The notes: generated from the sequence alone by a model not told the origin. A DNA stretch of 64,000 bases from Streptomyces sp. SAI-135 (GCF_029893805.1 NZ_JARXYP010000002.1:8308001-8372000), one strand, 5' to 3'. Shown: positions 1 to 9,322, counted from the first letter of the stretch. Program-made: numbers and translations.

Positions 1-345
1 CCGATGGCCTTGCGGTGCGATGGATCAAAGCACGCTGCGGCTCCGCGCTTCCAATCAACCATCTTTCTCACCAGGGAACTTGAGTCACAGAAAGCTTCAT
101 CCGTGCAGACTTGCGCACGCCTTGATGCCGACTTCTTCACAGGTGATGTCACGGCGGCGTGAACGGGGCCTTGTCGCTGCCGCGGCGAATGCGACACACC
201 TCGCCAATGGCATGGGTGCCGGTCCGCGCTTGTGCAGAACTCCCGCTCCCGGTGACCTGGTTGCGCATTCGATGTGCAGATTCGCTGGAGAGGGGATTCG
301 GGGCGGTATTCACAACGGACCGTTGTCGAACGCTTGCTGAGCGTG
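1..345. other. left edge, no supported gene
   Basis: This stretch is visibly less GC-rich than the rest of the window. Several short open frames overlap here, but none shows a family motif, a good ribosome binding site or the usual G/C-biased third codon position. It may hold the control region or decayed end of a gene left of the window. I see nothing specific in it. Confidence 0.4.
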
Positions 346-759
346 TCAGCCCAGAAGTGCGTAGACCGTGCTCGCCCGGGCCGCGAGGTCACCCGTCGCG
401 GAGTCGGTCATCGTGATGTCGGCGAAGGCCATGCGCCGGCCCAGTTTGGTGACGACCGCCTTGATCAGGACATCCGAACCGGTCACCGCCCGCTGGAAGC
501 TGGTGGACTGCTGCACCGTCGTCATCGGTCCGTAGGCGCCCCGGGCCGCCGAGACCGCGATCACCGTGGCGGTGTCGGCAGCGGCCATCAGGGCCTGGCC
601 CGACAGCGCGCCCCCTTCCCGGGCCAGCCGCTGTGACCAGGGCAGACGCAGCACGGCATGGTCGGCGCCGAGGGACTCGACGCTCAGGGCGAGGTCGAGG
701 ACCCAGGGGGCGAAGTTGTCGGCGAGGATCTTGTCGGCTTCGGCGGGCGTCATCGTCAT
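346..759 (-). CDS. PaaI-type hot-dog fold thioesterase
   Basis: A 137-residue protein of the PaaI/YbgC-like acyl-CoA thioesterase class, the usual length for a single hot-dog domain. The central helix motif GGALSGQALMAAADTAT matches the G-rich helix with a catalytic Asp typical of the family, and the strand segments VQQSTSFQRAV and LGRRMAFADITM follow in the expected order. The frame is open further upstream, but the start at 759 (MTMTPAEAD) is chosen because conservation begins there. The substrate cannot be read from sequence. It is divergent from the protease at 951, so the 190 bp between them should hold both promoters. Confidence 0.75.
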   Translation of the reverse strand: MTMTPAEADKILADNFAPWVLDLALSVESLGADHAVLRLPWSQRLAREGGALSGQALMAAADTATVIAVSAARGAYGPMTTVQQSTSFQRAVTGSDVLIKAVVTKLGRRMAFADITMTDSATGDLAARASTVYALLG

Positions 760-950
760 ATGGGGGATTGTTCCCGCCCGCCGCGCGCCCGGCCCGGCCC
801 GTGGCCGAATCGGCGTGGCAATCGGGGCGTAAAGAAACGGCATTGAACGCCCCGTGCACACCGTGCGTACCCATGGCCATCCAGGCGCCCCGAACAACCG
901 ACTGCCGTACGGCGGTCACAGACTCCGGTCCCCCCAGGAGGTCGAGAAGT

Positions 951-2345
951 TTGAGTCACAAGCGAATTCCGAAGCGCAAGGCCGCATTCGCGGCAGGCAC
1001 CGTGGTGGCGCTCGGAGCGGCCGCGATTCTGCTGCCCAACGCCAACGCGTCCCAGGACGGCTCGTCGAACGACGCGGCGGCCATCGCGCCGAAGACTCTG
1101 AAGGCGTCGGACGCCTCGGACCTCGCCTCGCAGCTCGAGGAGTTGCTGGGCGACGCCTTCGCCGGGTCCTACTACGACTCCGACAGCGGCCAGCTCGTCG
1201 TGAACGTCATACCCGGCGACAACAACAACGTCGTCGTGCAGGCGAAGAAGGCCGGGGCCAAGGTCCGCGAGGTCGAGAACAGCCTCACCGAGCTGGCGGC
1301 CGGCGCGAAGACCCTCAAGGAGGAGGCGACCATCCCGGGCACCGCCTGGGCCGTCGACCCGCGCACCAACAAGATCCTGGTGACCGCCGACAGCACCGTC
1401 ACCGGCGCCAAGTGGAACACCCTCGAGTCGACCGTGAAGAGCCTCGGCTCCGGCATGGCGACCGTGAAGAAGTCGGCCGGCACCTTCAAGACCTTCGTCT
1501 CCGGCGGTGACGCCATCTTCGCCGGCGGCGCCCGCTGCTCGCTCGGCTTCAACGTCACCGCGGGTGACGGCAGTCCCGCCTTCCTGACCGCCGGTCACTG
1601 CGGGGTCGCGGCCGAGCAGTGGTCCGACACCCAGGACGGCCAGCCGATCGCCACCGTCGACCAGGCCACCTTCCCCGGCGACGGCGACTTCGCCCTGGTC
1701 AAGTACGACGACCCGGCGACCCAGGCGCCCAGCGAGGTCAACGTCGGCGGCGGCCAGACCGTCGCGATCAACCAGGCCGCGGACGCCGAGGTCGGCCTCC
1801 AGGTCTTCCGGATGGGCTCCACCACCGGACTCGCCGACGGCCAGGTCCTCGGCCTCGACGCCACCGTGAACTACCCCGAGGGTACCGTCACCGGACTCAT
1901 CCAGACCGACGTGTGCGCCGAGCCCGGCGACAGCGGCGGCTCGCTGTTCACCCAGGACGGCGCGGCGATCGGTCTGACCTCCGGCGGCAGCGGCGACTGC
2001 ACGGTCGGTGGCGAGACCTTCTTCCAGCCGGTCACCACCGCACTCCAGGCGGTCGGCGCCACGCTCGGCGCGGGTGACGCGGCCGGCGGTGCGGGCGGCG
2101 ACCAGGCCGGCGGCGAGGAGGCCGGCGCCGGTGGCGACGCCGGGGCCGGTGCGGGCGACGAGGCGGGCGCGGGCCAGGAAGCCGGTGCCGGTGGCGACGC
2201 CAGTGCGAGCCCCGGTGACGAGGCCGGCGCGGGCCAGGAGGCCGGCGGTGACGTGATCGGCGGCGAGGAGGCCGGCAACGGCCAGGACACCGGAAACGGC
2301 ACCGGTGACGCCGCGGGTGACGCTGCGGACCAGTCGCACAACTGA
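951..2345 (+). CDS. secreted S1 (streptogrisin-like) serine protease with low-complexity tail
   Basis: A 464-residue preproprotease of the alpha-lytic/streptogrisin group (chymotrypsin fold, S1E). The start is TTG at 951, with an AGGAGGT site nine bases upstream; the frame runs back to 633 but that part has no homology. A basic N-terminus and hydrophobic core form a signal peptide, followed by a propeptide of about 140 residues. The catalytic triad is visible: His216 in LTAGHCG, Asp246 in GDGDF and Ser328 in GDSGG. After the protease domain (about residue 375) comes a roughly 90-residue acidic Gly/Ala/Glu tail of imperfect repeats, which is not needed for the fold. It may be a spacer or cell-wall-associating region. 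A paralogue lies at 47453-48820. Confidence 0.9.
   Translation: MSHKRIPKRKAAFAAGTVVALGAAAILLPNANASQDGSSNDAAAIAPKTLKASDASDLASQLEELLGDAFAGSYYDSDSGQLVVNVIPGDNNNVVVQAKKAGAKVREVENSLTELAAGAKTLKEEATIPGTAWAVDPRTNKILVTADSTVTGAKWNTLESTVKSLGSGMATVKKSAGTFKTFVSGGDAIFAGGARCSLGFNVTAGDGSPAFLTAGHCGVAAEQWSDTQDGQPIATVDQATFPGDGDFALVKYDDPATQAPSEVNVGGGQTVAINQAADAEVGLQVFRMGSTTGLADGQVLGLDATVNYPEGTVTGLIQTDVCAEPGDSGGSLFTQDGAAIGLTSGGSGDCTVGGETFFQPVTTALQAVGATLGAGDAAGGAGGDQAGGEEAGAGGDAGAGAGDEAGAGQEAGAGGDASASPGDEAGAGQEAGGDVIGGEEAGNGQDTGNGTGDAAGDAADQSHN
2085..2330 (+). repeat. imperfect repeats encoding Gly/Ala/Glu tail
   Basis: The 3' end of the protease gene consists of imperfect in-frame units. The peptide GDEAGAGQEAG occurs twice (around 2157 and 2217), interspersed with GGEEAG and AGAGGDA variants. 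The repeat units keep the reading frame, so length variation between strains would be tolerated. The tail has no Cys and no hydrophobic stretch. Confidence 0.75.
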
Positions 2346-2465
2346 CCCCCCGCACGACACCCTGAACCGGCCGCGTCGGCAGCGGCCCCCCCACACCCCC
2401 CGCTGCCGACGCAGGCCCTGTGACCGCCTCCCGGCCACACCGCTGTCCCGGCCCGGGAGGTGCAA

Positions 2466-2497
2466 CGGTCCGGCCCTCCGGCGGGAGGGCCGGACCG
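2466..2497. terminator. bidirectional hairpin terminator
   Basis: A perfect 14-bp inverted repeat (left arm CGGTCCGGCCCTCC, four-base loop) lies between the convergent protease and PP2C phosphatase genes. It has no strong U-tract, as is common for actinobacterial terminators. Confidence 0.7.
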
Positions 2498-2541
2498 GCG
2501 TGCTTCCGGCGTCCAGAACAGCGCGGGGACGGTCCGGCGGA

Positions 2542-4677
2542 TCAGCCCGCCGCCCGCAGCAGGAGCAGGGCCACGTCGTCGCTCCGCTCCCGGGCCGCCG
2601 CGCTGCGGCGCACGAGTTCGTCGGCCAGCTCGTCGAGCGGACGGTCACCGGCCTCGGCCAGTTGCCGTCCCAGCTCGGCGAGCGCGTCCTCGATGTCGAC
2701 GCCCGGGGACTCGATCAGACCGTCCGTGTAGAGGACGAGGACGGAACCGGGCGCGAGATCGACCTCCGTCGTCGGGTAGCCGGCCGAGCCGTCGATGCCC
2801 AGCAGCGGGCCCCCGGCCAGGTCCAGCACCCGCACCCGGCCGTCCGGCCGGCGCAGCAGCGGCGGCGGATGCCCGGCCCGGGCCATGACCGCCCGCCCCC
2901 GCGCCGGGTCGAGCCGCAGATACAGACAGCTCGCGAAGAGCTCGGCGCCGAGGTCGATGAGCAGCCGGTTGGTCGAGCGCATGACCTCCTCCGGCGTCTG
3001 ACCGACGGTCGTGTACGCCCGTACCGCCGTCCGGAGCTGCCCCATCAGCCCGGCCGCCGTCACGTTGTGGCCCTGCACGTCCCCGATCACGGCGGCCGCG
3101 AGCCCGTCCACCGGCACCAGGTCGTAGAAGTCGCCGCCGATGTCCATGCCCTGGGTGGCCGGCAGATAGCGGGCCGCCGCGTCGATGCCGGGCAGCGTCG
3201 GCAGGGTGTGCGGGAGGAGGGCCGCCTGCAGACCGTGCGCCAACTGGTGCTTGGCGTCGTACAGGACGGCCCGCTCCAGGGCCTGCGCGATCAGCCCGCC
3301 CAGGCTCGTCAGCACCGCCCGCTCGTCCGCCGGGAAGGGGTGCCGTTCGGCGTAGGCCAGCACACAGGTGCCCACCGGGCGCCCGGAGGCGATCAGCGGC
3401 AGATAGGCCCAGGCCGCGAACCCGTCGGGGGTGGCGTGCCGCATCGGGTACAGACGTTCCAGCTGTTCCCTGGAGTCGAAGAACGCCGGCACCCCGGTCG
3501 TCAGGGCATGCGTCCCCGGCGTCGTCTCGCTCAGCGGCAGTCCGTCGAACCGCTCCACGACCCGCGCGTCCGGATATCCGCGATGCCCGAGCACGTGCAG
3601 CCGTCCCGCCCGTGAACCGAGGACGACCAGGGCCTGGCTCCCCACCGCCGGGGCGATCTCGTCGGCCACCAGCTGCACCACGTCCTGCACCCCCACGGCC
3701 TCGGTCAGCGCTCCGGCCAGGCTCAGCACCTGCGAGATCGTCACCAGCCGGGCCGGCGCGTCCCCGGGCCGCGGGCCGGCCCGGTTCATCTCCGTCACCG
3801 CCCGGGCCCGGCTCACTCGGACGCTCAGCCCGGTGGTGCTCGGGTACAGCCGGAACGACAGCCAGTCCCCGGGCGGCCGCAGCGCCACGAACGAGGTGCT
3901 GTGCTGGCTGAGCAGCGCGCCCCGGTAACGGTCCTCGTAGACCGGGTCGTTGAGCCAGGGCACCGCCGCCCACAGCTGCGAGCCCAGCAACCGGGAGACC
4001 GGGACGCCGATCAGCTCGGCCGCCGCGTCGTTGGCGAAGGAGATCCGCCCGTGCAGATCGAGCGAGCACAGTCCGTACGGCAGCCTCGCCACCATCCGTG
4101 CCGCCTCCACCGTGCCCAGCGTCCCGGCCGGGCTGCCGACGTGGGCCGCGGCCAGCAGATCCGGCTCGGTGTGCGGCGACACGCTGTCCTCCACCGCCCG
4201 CTCCAGCCGCACCGCGAGCCGCCCGCAGGCCGCGGTCAGATGGTCCCGCTCCCGGTCGGACAGGTCCGGCGGGTGCGAGCCGGGCCAGGTCACGAAGACC
4301 GCGCCGTACACCTTGGCCGCGGTCGCCACCGGCACCGCGGCCAGCGCGAAGGGGTACGGCAGCACCACGGCGATCCGCGGATAGCGGCGTGCCATCTCGT
4401 GCTCGCCGCCCACCCACACCAGCCGCCGCTCCCGCGCCGCCTCCGCCACCGGGATCGGCGCGCTCAGCCCCACCCGCTCCCAGGGCGCCGCGAACGCCCG
4501 CGGCAGGCCGGCCATCACCGCCATCTCCAGTACGGGTTCGTCGGCGGCCATGAGGTACACCGCGCCGGAGTGGGCGTGCACCTCGTCCATCATCGACGCC
4601 AGCGCGAGGGTGAGCAGCGGCCGTCCCACCCGGGTCCGGGCGCCCGCCGACGCCGGGGACATATGCCCGTCGGACAC
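2542..4677 (-). CDS. GAF-PAS-GAF-PP2C (SpoIIE/RsbU-type) phosphatase
   Basis: A 711-residue cytoplasmic sensor phosphatase. Order: N-terminal GAF-like domain (about 15-160), PAS domain (about 190-290, with GLCSLDLHGRISFANDAAAE), second GAF (about 300-460) and C-terminal PP2C/SpoIIE domain (about 470-705). Metal-binding motifs are present: GGDFYDLVPV, GDVQGH, RAGHPPPLL, YTDGLIES and RSDDVALLLL. Such proteins dephosphorylate anti-sigma-factor antagonists. No HATPase kinase domain is attached. The start is GTG at 4677 because GAGGAGGT precedes it by a good spacing; the frame is open to 4869. It lies divergent from ramR, but a functional link is only suggested by position. Confidence 0.85.
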   Translation of the reverse strand: MSDGHMSPASAGARTRVGRPLLTLALASMMDEVHAHSGAVYLMAADEPVLEMAVMAGLPRAFAAPWERVGLSAPIPVAEAARERRLVWVGGEHEMARRYPRIAVVLPYPFALAAVPVATAAKVYGAVFVTWPGSHPPDLSDRERDHLTAACGRLAVRLERAVEDSVSPHTEPDLLAAAHVGSPAGTLGTVEAARMVARLPYGLCSLDLHGRISFANDAAAELIGVPVSRLLGSQLWAAVPWLNDPVYEDRYRGALLSQHSTSFVALRPPGDWLSFRLYPSTTGLSVRVSRARAVTEMNRAGPRPGDAPARLVTISQVLSLAGALTEAVGVQDVVQLVADEIAPAVGSQALVVLGSRAGRLHVLGHRGYPDARVVERFDGLPLSETTPGTHALTTGVPAFFDSREQLERLYPMRHATPDGFAAWAYLPLIASGRPVGTCVLAYAERHPFPADERAVLTSLGGLIAQALERAVLYDAKHQLAHGLQAALLPHTLPTLPGIDAAARYLPATQGMDIGGDFYDLVPVDGLAAAVIGDVQGHNVTAAGLMGQLRTAVRAYTTVGQTPEEVMRSTNRLLIDLGAELFASCLYLRLDPARGRAVMARAGHPPPLLRRPDGRVRVLDLAGGPLLGIDGSAGYPTTEVDLAPGSVLVLYTDGLIESPGVDIEDALAELGRQLAEAGDRPLDELADELVRRSAAARERSDDVALLLLRAAG

Positions 4678-5023
4678 GCCGACCACCTCCTCGCACGGGC
4701 GCGTCCCGCAAGGAGCGTAGGCAGCTGCCGCGTGCCGCGCCCCCGGGATCAAATCTCCACCCTCACGGCGTGTCCCGCACGGCGAGTGCTTCCCGGGTGC
4801 GGGCACACGGGTAGCCACGTGACGGCGAGAACGGCCGTGTACCCCCTCGGTCCCGGACCATGCCCCCACAGTCGAAGCGCGTCACGGGACACGGGCGCCG
4901 CTCGTGCGCCCCCGCGCACCCTGATGGCCAATTCTTCGCGCCCGAGGCCGGTCCGGGACCCGAACAATGGGGCACGCGTTTCATGCCACGGAACCGAGCC
5001 GCGCCAACCGAGGGGGACGAACA

Positions 5024-5635
5024 GTGATCCGGGTGCTTCTGGTGCACGACGCGTGTCTGGTGAGATCGGCCCTGGCGGAGTGGCTCCGCCGGGAACCCGA
5101 TCTCGGGGTGTTCGACACCCCGTGGCACAGCGCGCCCGGCCGTCTGCGGACCGTGCGGCCGGACGTCTGCGCGGCCGACCTCGAATGCTCGGACGCGTAC
5201 GGCATCCCCCCACTGGGGGAGTTGTCCCTGCGCGAGAAGGACCCCAGTACGCCGCGCCTTCTCGTGATGGCCAGCGCCAACCGGCCCGGACTGCTGAAGC
5301 GGGCCGTGGAGGCGGGAGCGCTCGGGTACGTCGACAAGGAGGGGGCGGCGCCGGAGCGGCTGGTGCGGGGGATCCGCCGGGTCGCCGAAGGGAAACGTTT
5401 CGTCGATGACTCGCTGGGCTTCGGTTTCCTCCAGGCCGCGGAGATGCCCCTGACCAGACGTGAACTGAGCGTGTTATCCCTCGCGGCCGAGGGGGCCTCC
5501 ATCGCGGAGATCGCGGGGAGCCTGTGCCTGTCCCACGGGACCGTGCGCAACTACATGGCCGCGATCACCCGCAAGACCGGGGCCCGCAACCGCATCGACG
5601 CGATCCGGATCTCGCAGGGGCAGGGCTGGCTCTGA
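5024..5635 (+). CDS. ramR: LuxR/FixJ-family response regulator RamR (AmfR)
   Basis: A 203-residue response regulator of the SapB locus. The receiver domain (1-120) has a reduced acidic pocket (LLVHDAC, one acid where two are usual), a candidate phospho-acceptor Asp52 and the conserved Lys105 in YVDKEG. The C-terminal LuxR helix-turn-helix spans about 143-203 (LTRRELSVLSLAAEG, SLCLSHGTVRNYM). The start is GTG at 5024, after GAGGGGGAC. Known RamR/AmfR proteins activate the ram operon. Codon 151 (5474-5476) is TTA, read by the bldA tRNA in Streptomyces, so translation is probably developmentally delayed. The 3' end overlaps ramB tail to tail by 162 bp, and the TTA is antisense to the ramB stop. 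Confidence 0.88.
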   Translation: MIRVLLVHDACLVRSALAEWLRREPDLGVFDTPWHSAPGRLRTVRPDVCAADLECSDAYGIPPLGELSLREKDPSTPRLLVMASANRPGLLKRAVEAGALGYVDKEGAAPERLVRGIRRVAEGKRFVDDSLGFGFLQAAEMPLTRRELSVLSLAAEGASIAEIAGSLCLSHGTVRNYMAAITRKTGARNRIDAIRISQGQGWL

Positions 5636-7516
5636 GCGCCCGGGGGGCACCGCCGTCCAGCCGCCCACGAGTGCGCGGTAGGCGGGCGACTTCCGCACCA
5701 GCTCGTCGTGCGTGCCGTACGCCGTACGCGGGCCGTCCATCAGCAGCACGCGGTCCGCGCGGCGGGCCGAGCTGATCCGGTGGGCGACGACCACCAGCGT
5801 GGTCCCCGGCCGGTTGGCGAAGGCCCGCTCGGCGCGCTCCTCGGACCGCGGGTCCAGATGGCAGGTCGCCTCGTCGAGCAGCACGAGGGGGGCGTACGAC
5901 AGATGGGCCCGGGCCAGCGCGACGAGCTGCCGCTCGCCCGCGGACAGCGTGGCCGGGTCGACGGCCGCCCGCGGTCCGCCGAGCGCTTCGAGGAGCGGGG
6001 TGAGCCCGACGGCCTCGGCCGCCGCGAGCAGCTCCGGCTCGGGCACCGGGTCCTGCCTCAGATGGCCGAGGTTCTCGGCGAGGGTGCCGCTGTGGACGTA
6101 CGCCTCCTGCGGGATGAGCACGCGCAGCGCGGCCGCGGCGGGTGAGGGCACGGGGTGTCCCCACAGCCGGATCCTCCCCCCGGTGGGCTCCAGGAGCCCC
6201 GCGATCAGAGCGGTGAGCGTGGACTTCCCGATCCCGCTGGGCCCTACGACGGCCAGGTGGGCGCCGGGCGCGAGGTCGAGGTCGAGGCGGTCGACGACGG
6301 GAGTGGCGGCGGGGCCGTAGGCGAAGGAGAGGGCGGTGAGGGAGAGCGCGGGGGCCCCCAGGGGGTGGGCGGTGGGGAGCCGGGGTGTCGTCGGCCGCGT
6401 CGGAGTGGGTGAGCCGGAGCCGGCGGCCCGTTCGAGGGTGGGGGAGTGGTCGGGTCCGAGGGCTTCACGTCCGTGCGCGGGGAGGCCGTGGGCCGCCGGG
6501 CGGACCGCGTCGGCCGGGTCGGTGGTGTCGGCCGGGCCGGGCGGAGGGTTGGTGTCGTGGGGTGCCGTCCGCGTGGGCTCGCGGACCAGCCGCCGTAGGA
6601 CCACCACCAGGCGCGAGCCGCTCGTGCCCAGGCCGTGGACCAGGTTGCGCAGGGCCGGGAGGAGGGACTGGGTGACGTAGGCGAGGGCGCCGACGAGGGC
6701 GCCCGCGGTGATGCCGCGGGCCAGGAGCCAGGGGGCGCAGGCGAGGAGCAGGACGATCGGGAGCTGGCCGCCCAGGGCGAGGGAGGCCACGCGCAGGACG
6801 GACCAGCGGGCCAGGGAGTACGCGGCCCGCCGCTCGGTGTCCACGAGCCGGCCCGTGTCGGCGGCGACCCGCTGCTCCGCGCCGGCCGCCGTGATGTCCC
6901 GCAAGCCCGGACAGACCCTGCCCAGACCGTCGGCCAGCGCCTCGTCGGCGACCAGGAACTCCTCCTGGCGCCGGGCCAGCGGACGCAGGGTGGCCGCGAA
7001 CAGGCCCAGTCCCGCGGCGAGCGGCGGCCCCACGACCAGCAGCAGCAACGGGTCGAGCGAGGCCAGTCCGACCACGGCGCCGACGGACGTGAAGACGAAC
7101 GAACGCGACACCATCACGAGCCCGGCGAACGTGTCCCGCGCGATCTCGACCTGCTGCGTCAGCCCGGACAGCGCACCCGTGTCCGCATCCCGGACCCCGC
7201 GCTCCACCACCCGCCGGACCAGCAGGTCCCGCAGCGGCTCCACCAGCGCGGCGACGGCGGCGTACACCCGTACCGTTCCGTACGCCCCGACGAGCACCCC
7301 GATCGCGGCCGCCCCGAGCCATCCGAGTCCGACACCGGGCCGTCCGGCCAGGAACCCCTCGTCCAGGGCGCGGGCGGGCGCGTACCCGGTGAGGAAGGTC
7401 TGCCCGGTCTCCAGCACGGACCAGCCGCCGAGCCGGACCAGCACCCGCCAACGGGCCCGCAGGAACCGGAAGCCGCGCCCGTACATCCCGCCGCCGCGGG
7501 CCGGGCCGGCGCTCAT
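5474..7516 (-). CDS. ramB: RamB-type ABC exporter half-transporter
   Basis: A 680-residue fused membrane/ATPase half-transporter. The membrane domain is N-terminal (about 20-290), then a Pro/Thr-rich linker (about 300-380) with very biased composition. The ATPase follows, with Walker A GPSGIGKST, signature LSAGERQ and Walker B LVLLDEAT. The start ATG overlaps the ramA stop as ATGA, implying coupling. Homology should end near the ramR 3' end; the last 54 or so codons are pure antisense of ramR and stop at TAA 5476-5474. It should pair with RamA to export the modified RamS peptide. The extended C-terminus looks like a lost stop codon. Confidence 0.88.
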   Translation of the reverse strand: MSAGPARGGGMYGRGFRFLRARWRVLVRLGGWSVLETGQTFLTGYAPARALDEGFLAGRPGVGLGWLGAAAIGVLVGAYGTVRVYAAVAALVEPLRDLLVRRVVERGVRDADTGALSGLTQQVEIARDTFAGLVMVSRSFVFTSVGAVVGLASLDPLLLLVVGPPLAAGLGLFAATLRPLARRQEEFLVADEALADGLGRVCPGLRDITAAGAEQRVAADTGRLVDTERRAAYSLARWSVLRVASLALGGQLPIVLLLACAPWLLARGITAGALVGALAYVTQSLLPALRNLVHGLGTSGSRLVVVLRRLVREPTRTAPHDTNPPPGPADTTDPADAVRPAAHGLPAHGREALGPDHSPTLERAAGSGSPTPTRPTTPRLPTAHPLGAPALSLTALSFAYGPAATPVVDRLDLDLAPGAHLAVVGPSGIGKSTLTALIAGLLEPTGGRIRLWGHPVPSPAAAALRVLIPQEAYVHSGTLAENLGHLRQDPVPEPELLAAAEAVGLTPLLEALGGPRAAVDPATLSAGERQLVALARAHLSYAPLVLLDEATCHLDPRSEERAERAFANRPGTTLVVVAHRISSARRADRVLLMDGPRTAYGTHDELVRKSPAYRALVGGWTAVPPGRSEPALPLRDPDRVDAVAGPGLAGDRGHVVAHGPVGQAQAPRDLRDGGPLGREG

Positions 7517-9234
7517 GACGGTCCCCCGTCCGAGGCGTCCGCCCCCTCGGCCTCGCCCCCGAACACCGCCCGGTACTCCGCCAGCCGCCACAGCTCCTCG
7601 TGCGGTCCCACCGCCCTCACCCGCCCGCCGTCCAGCCAGGCCACCGCGTCCGCGCGGGCCGCCGTGGCGGTGCGGTGGGCGACCAGCAGACGGGTGCCGG
7701 CCGCCCCGCCGCCCACCAGGGCCTCGGCGATGCGGGCCTCCGTGACCGTGTCGAGGCTGGAGAGGGCGTCGTCGAGGATGAGCAGCCGGCCGCCGTGGGC
7801 GAACGCACGGGCCAGCCCCAGCCGTTGGGACTCCCCACCGGAGCGGGGAGCGTCCGCGACGAGGGTGTCGTAACCGTCGGGGAGCCGGCGCACGAAGTCG
7901 TCGGCGCGGGCCGTGCGGGCGGCCTCGCGGACCCGGGCGGGGGAGGGGGAGGCGAGGGCGAGGCCGATCTCCTCCTCGACGGTGCCGCCGAGCAGGGCGG
8001 GGCGTTCGAAGGCGTACCCGATCGAGCGGCGCAGCTCGTCGTGGGTGAGCTCGCGCAGCGGCACCCCGTCGAGCAGGACCTCCCCGGCGTCCGGGTCGGC
8101 GAGGCGCCCGGCGACGGCGGCGAGCAGCGACTTGCCCGCCCCCGACCGGCCGACCACCGCCAGGGTCGTCCCGCCCGGCACCACGAGGTCGACCCCGTCG
8201 AGGACGGCGCGTGCGCCGCGCAGGGCGGTGACGCCCCGCAGTTCCAGCCGCCCCGGGCCGGGCGGCAGCCGGCGTCCGCCGTGCTCGACGGCGGGCTCCG
8301 CGAGGACCTCGTCCAGACGTCCGGCCGCCGCCCGGGCCCGGGCCAGGCCGGCGAGCCGGCCCACCAGCACGCCCACGCCGGCCGCGAGGACCGCGTACCG
8401 GGAGGCGGCGAGGACCTCGCCCACCGTGACACGGTGCCGGGCGAGCAGGACCCCGGCCACGGCGACCACGGCGATCTGAAGCAGCGGGGCCACGGCGACG
8501 GACTGGCCCGAGGCCCGGCCCTGCACCCGCCACATGCGGTGCCCGGCCTCGGACAGCTCGGGCAGCGGGCGCAGGACGCGGGCGGTCTCCCGGTCCTGTG
8601 TCCCCGCGGCCCGGATGGTGCGGTGTCCGCCGACGGCCTCGGACAGGGCCTGCGCGATCCGGCCCTGCACCTCCTGGTAGCGCGTCACGCACGCGCGGGT
8701 GTCCCGGGCGAAGGCGCGCAGCAGCAGGGCGAGCACCGGCGCTCCGGCCAGGAACACGGCGGCGAGCCAGGGGGAGATGAGGCCGAGGGCGACGACGGCG
8801 CCGACCGGTCCGGCGAGCGCGGCGCACAGGGCGGCGCGGGCGGTCGGTGCGGTGCCGGCCTGGGCGGCGTTGCCGACGAGGCGGGCGACGAGGTCTCCCG
8901 GCCCGAAGCGGGCGCCGGCGCGCGGCCCGACGGCCAGGACGTGCCCGGTCAGACGCCGGCGCAGCCAGGCGGTGGTGCGGGCGTCGAGGGTGCCGCCGAG
9001 GACGGTCTCCGCCGCGTCGAGCAGGGCGACGAGGAGGACCAGTGCGGCGCAGCCCAGGACCCAGCGGGTCGCCGGTGCCTGGGCGAGCAGCAGGTCCAGG
9101 GTGCGGCCGAGAGCCGCGGGCAGCAGCAGTCCGGCGCCGGTCGCCGCCGTGCTCACCAGGCACAGGACCAGACAGCGGGCGGGGGCCGGACCCAGGAGAC
9201 CGTGCGTGGCCGGAGGCGAGGTGTCAGTCGTCAT
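7513..9234 (-). CDS. ramA: RamA-type ABC exporter half-transporter
   Basis: A 573-residue ABC exporter half with six predicted membrane segments, then the ATPase domain: Walker A VGRSGAGKSLL, signature SGGESQRLGLARA and Walker B LLILDDALSSLD. The Walker B aspartate pair is DD rather than DE, so the catalytic glutamate is replaced in this half; RamB has the canonical DE. That suggests an asymmetric heterodimer with one degenerate ATP site. The start at 9234 follows GGAAGG; the frame is open to 9306. It is the second gene after ramS and is coupled to ramB by a 4-bp overlap. Confidence 0.88.
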   Translation of the reverse strand: MTTDTSPPATHGLLGPAPARCLVLCLVSTAATGAGLLLPAALGRTLDLLLAQAPATRWVLGCAALVLLVALLDAAETVLGGTLDARTTAWLRRRLTGHVLAVGPRAGARFGPGDLVARLVGNAAQAGTAPTARAALCAALAGPVGAVVALGLISPWLAAVFLAGAPVLALLLRAFARDTRACVTRYQEVQGRIAQALSEAVGGHRTIRAAGTQDRETARVLRPLPELSEAGHRMWRVQGRASGQSVAVAPLLQIAVVAVAGVLLARHRVTVGEVLAASRYAVLAAGVGVLVGRLAGLARARAAAGRLDEVLAEPAVEHGGRRLPPGPGRLELRGVTALRGARAVLDGVDLVVPGGTTLAVVGRSGAGKSLLAAVAGRLADPDAGEVLLDGVPLRELTHDELRRSIGYAFERPALLGGTVEEEIGLALASPSPARVREAARTARADDFVRRLPDGYDTLVADAPRSGGESQRLGLARAFAHGGRLLILDDALSSLDTVTEARIAEALVGGGAAGTRLLVAHRTATAARADAVAWLDGGRVRAVGPHEELWRLAEYRAVFGGEAEGADASDGGPS

Positions 9235-9322
9235 ACGGCGGCCTTCCGCAGGTGTGCAGGACCCCGGGCGGCCCCTCCCTCGCGGGAGTGGACCGCCCGG
9301 AGTCATGGGCGCACGATGCCTG

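Noticed and set aside
633..950. N-terminal extension of the S1 protease
   Set aside because: Runs antisense through the thioesterase start; the TTG at 951 has a strong AGGAGGT and begins the signal peptide.
2085..2330. Possible CRISPR or tandem satellite
   Set aside because: The repeats are in-frame coding units of the protease tail with variable unit length and no spacers.
756..2648. Long minus-strand frame opposite the S1 protease
   Set aside because: Antisense of a clear protease gene; Gly/Val/Arg-rich composition and no motif.
5474..9163. One continuous minus-strand frame of 1229 codons through ramA and ramB
   Set aside because: Its first 549 codons are out of frame with the real ramA, which has all ABC motifs; only the part from 7516 is a gene (ramB).
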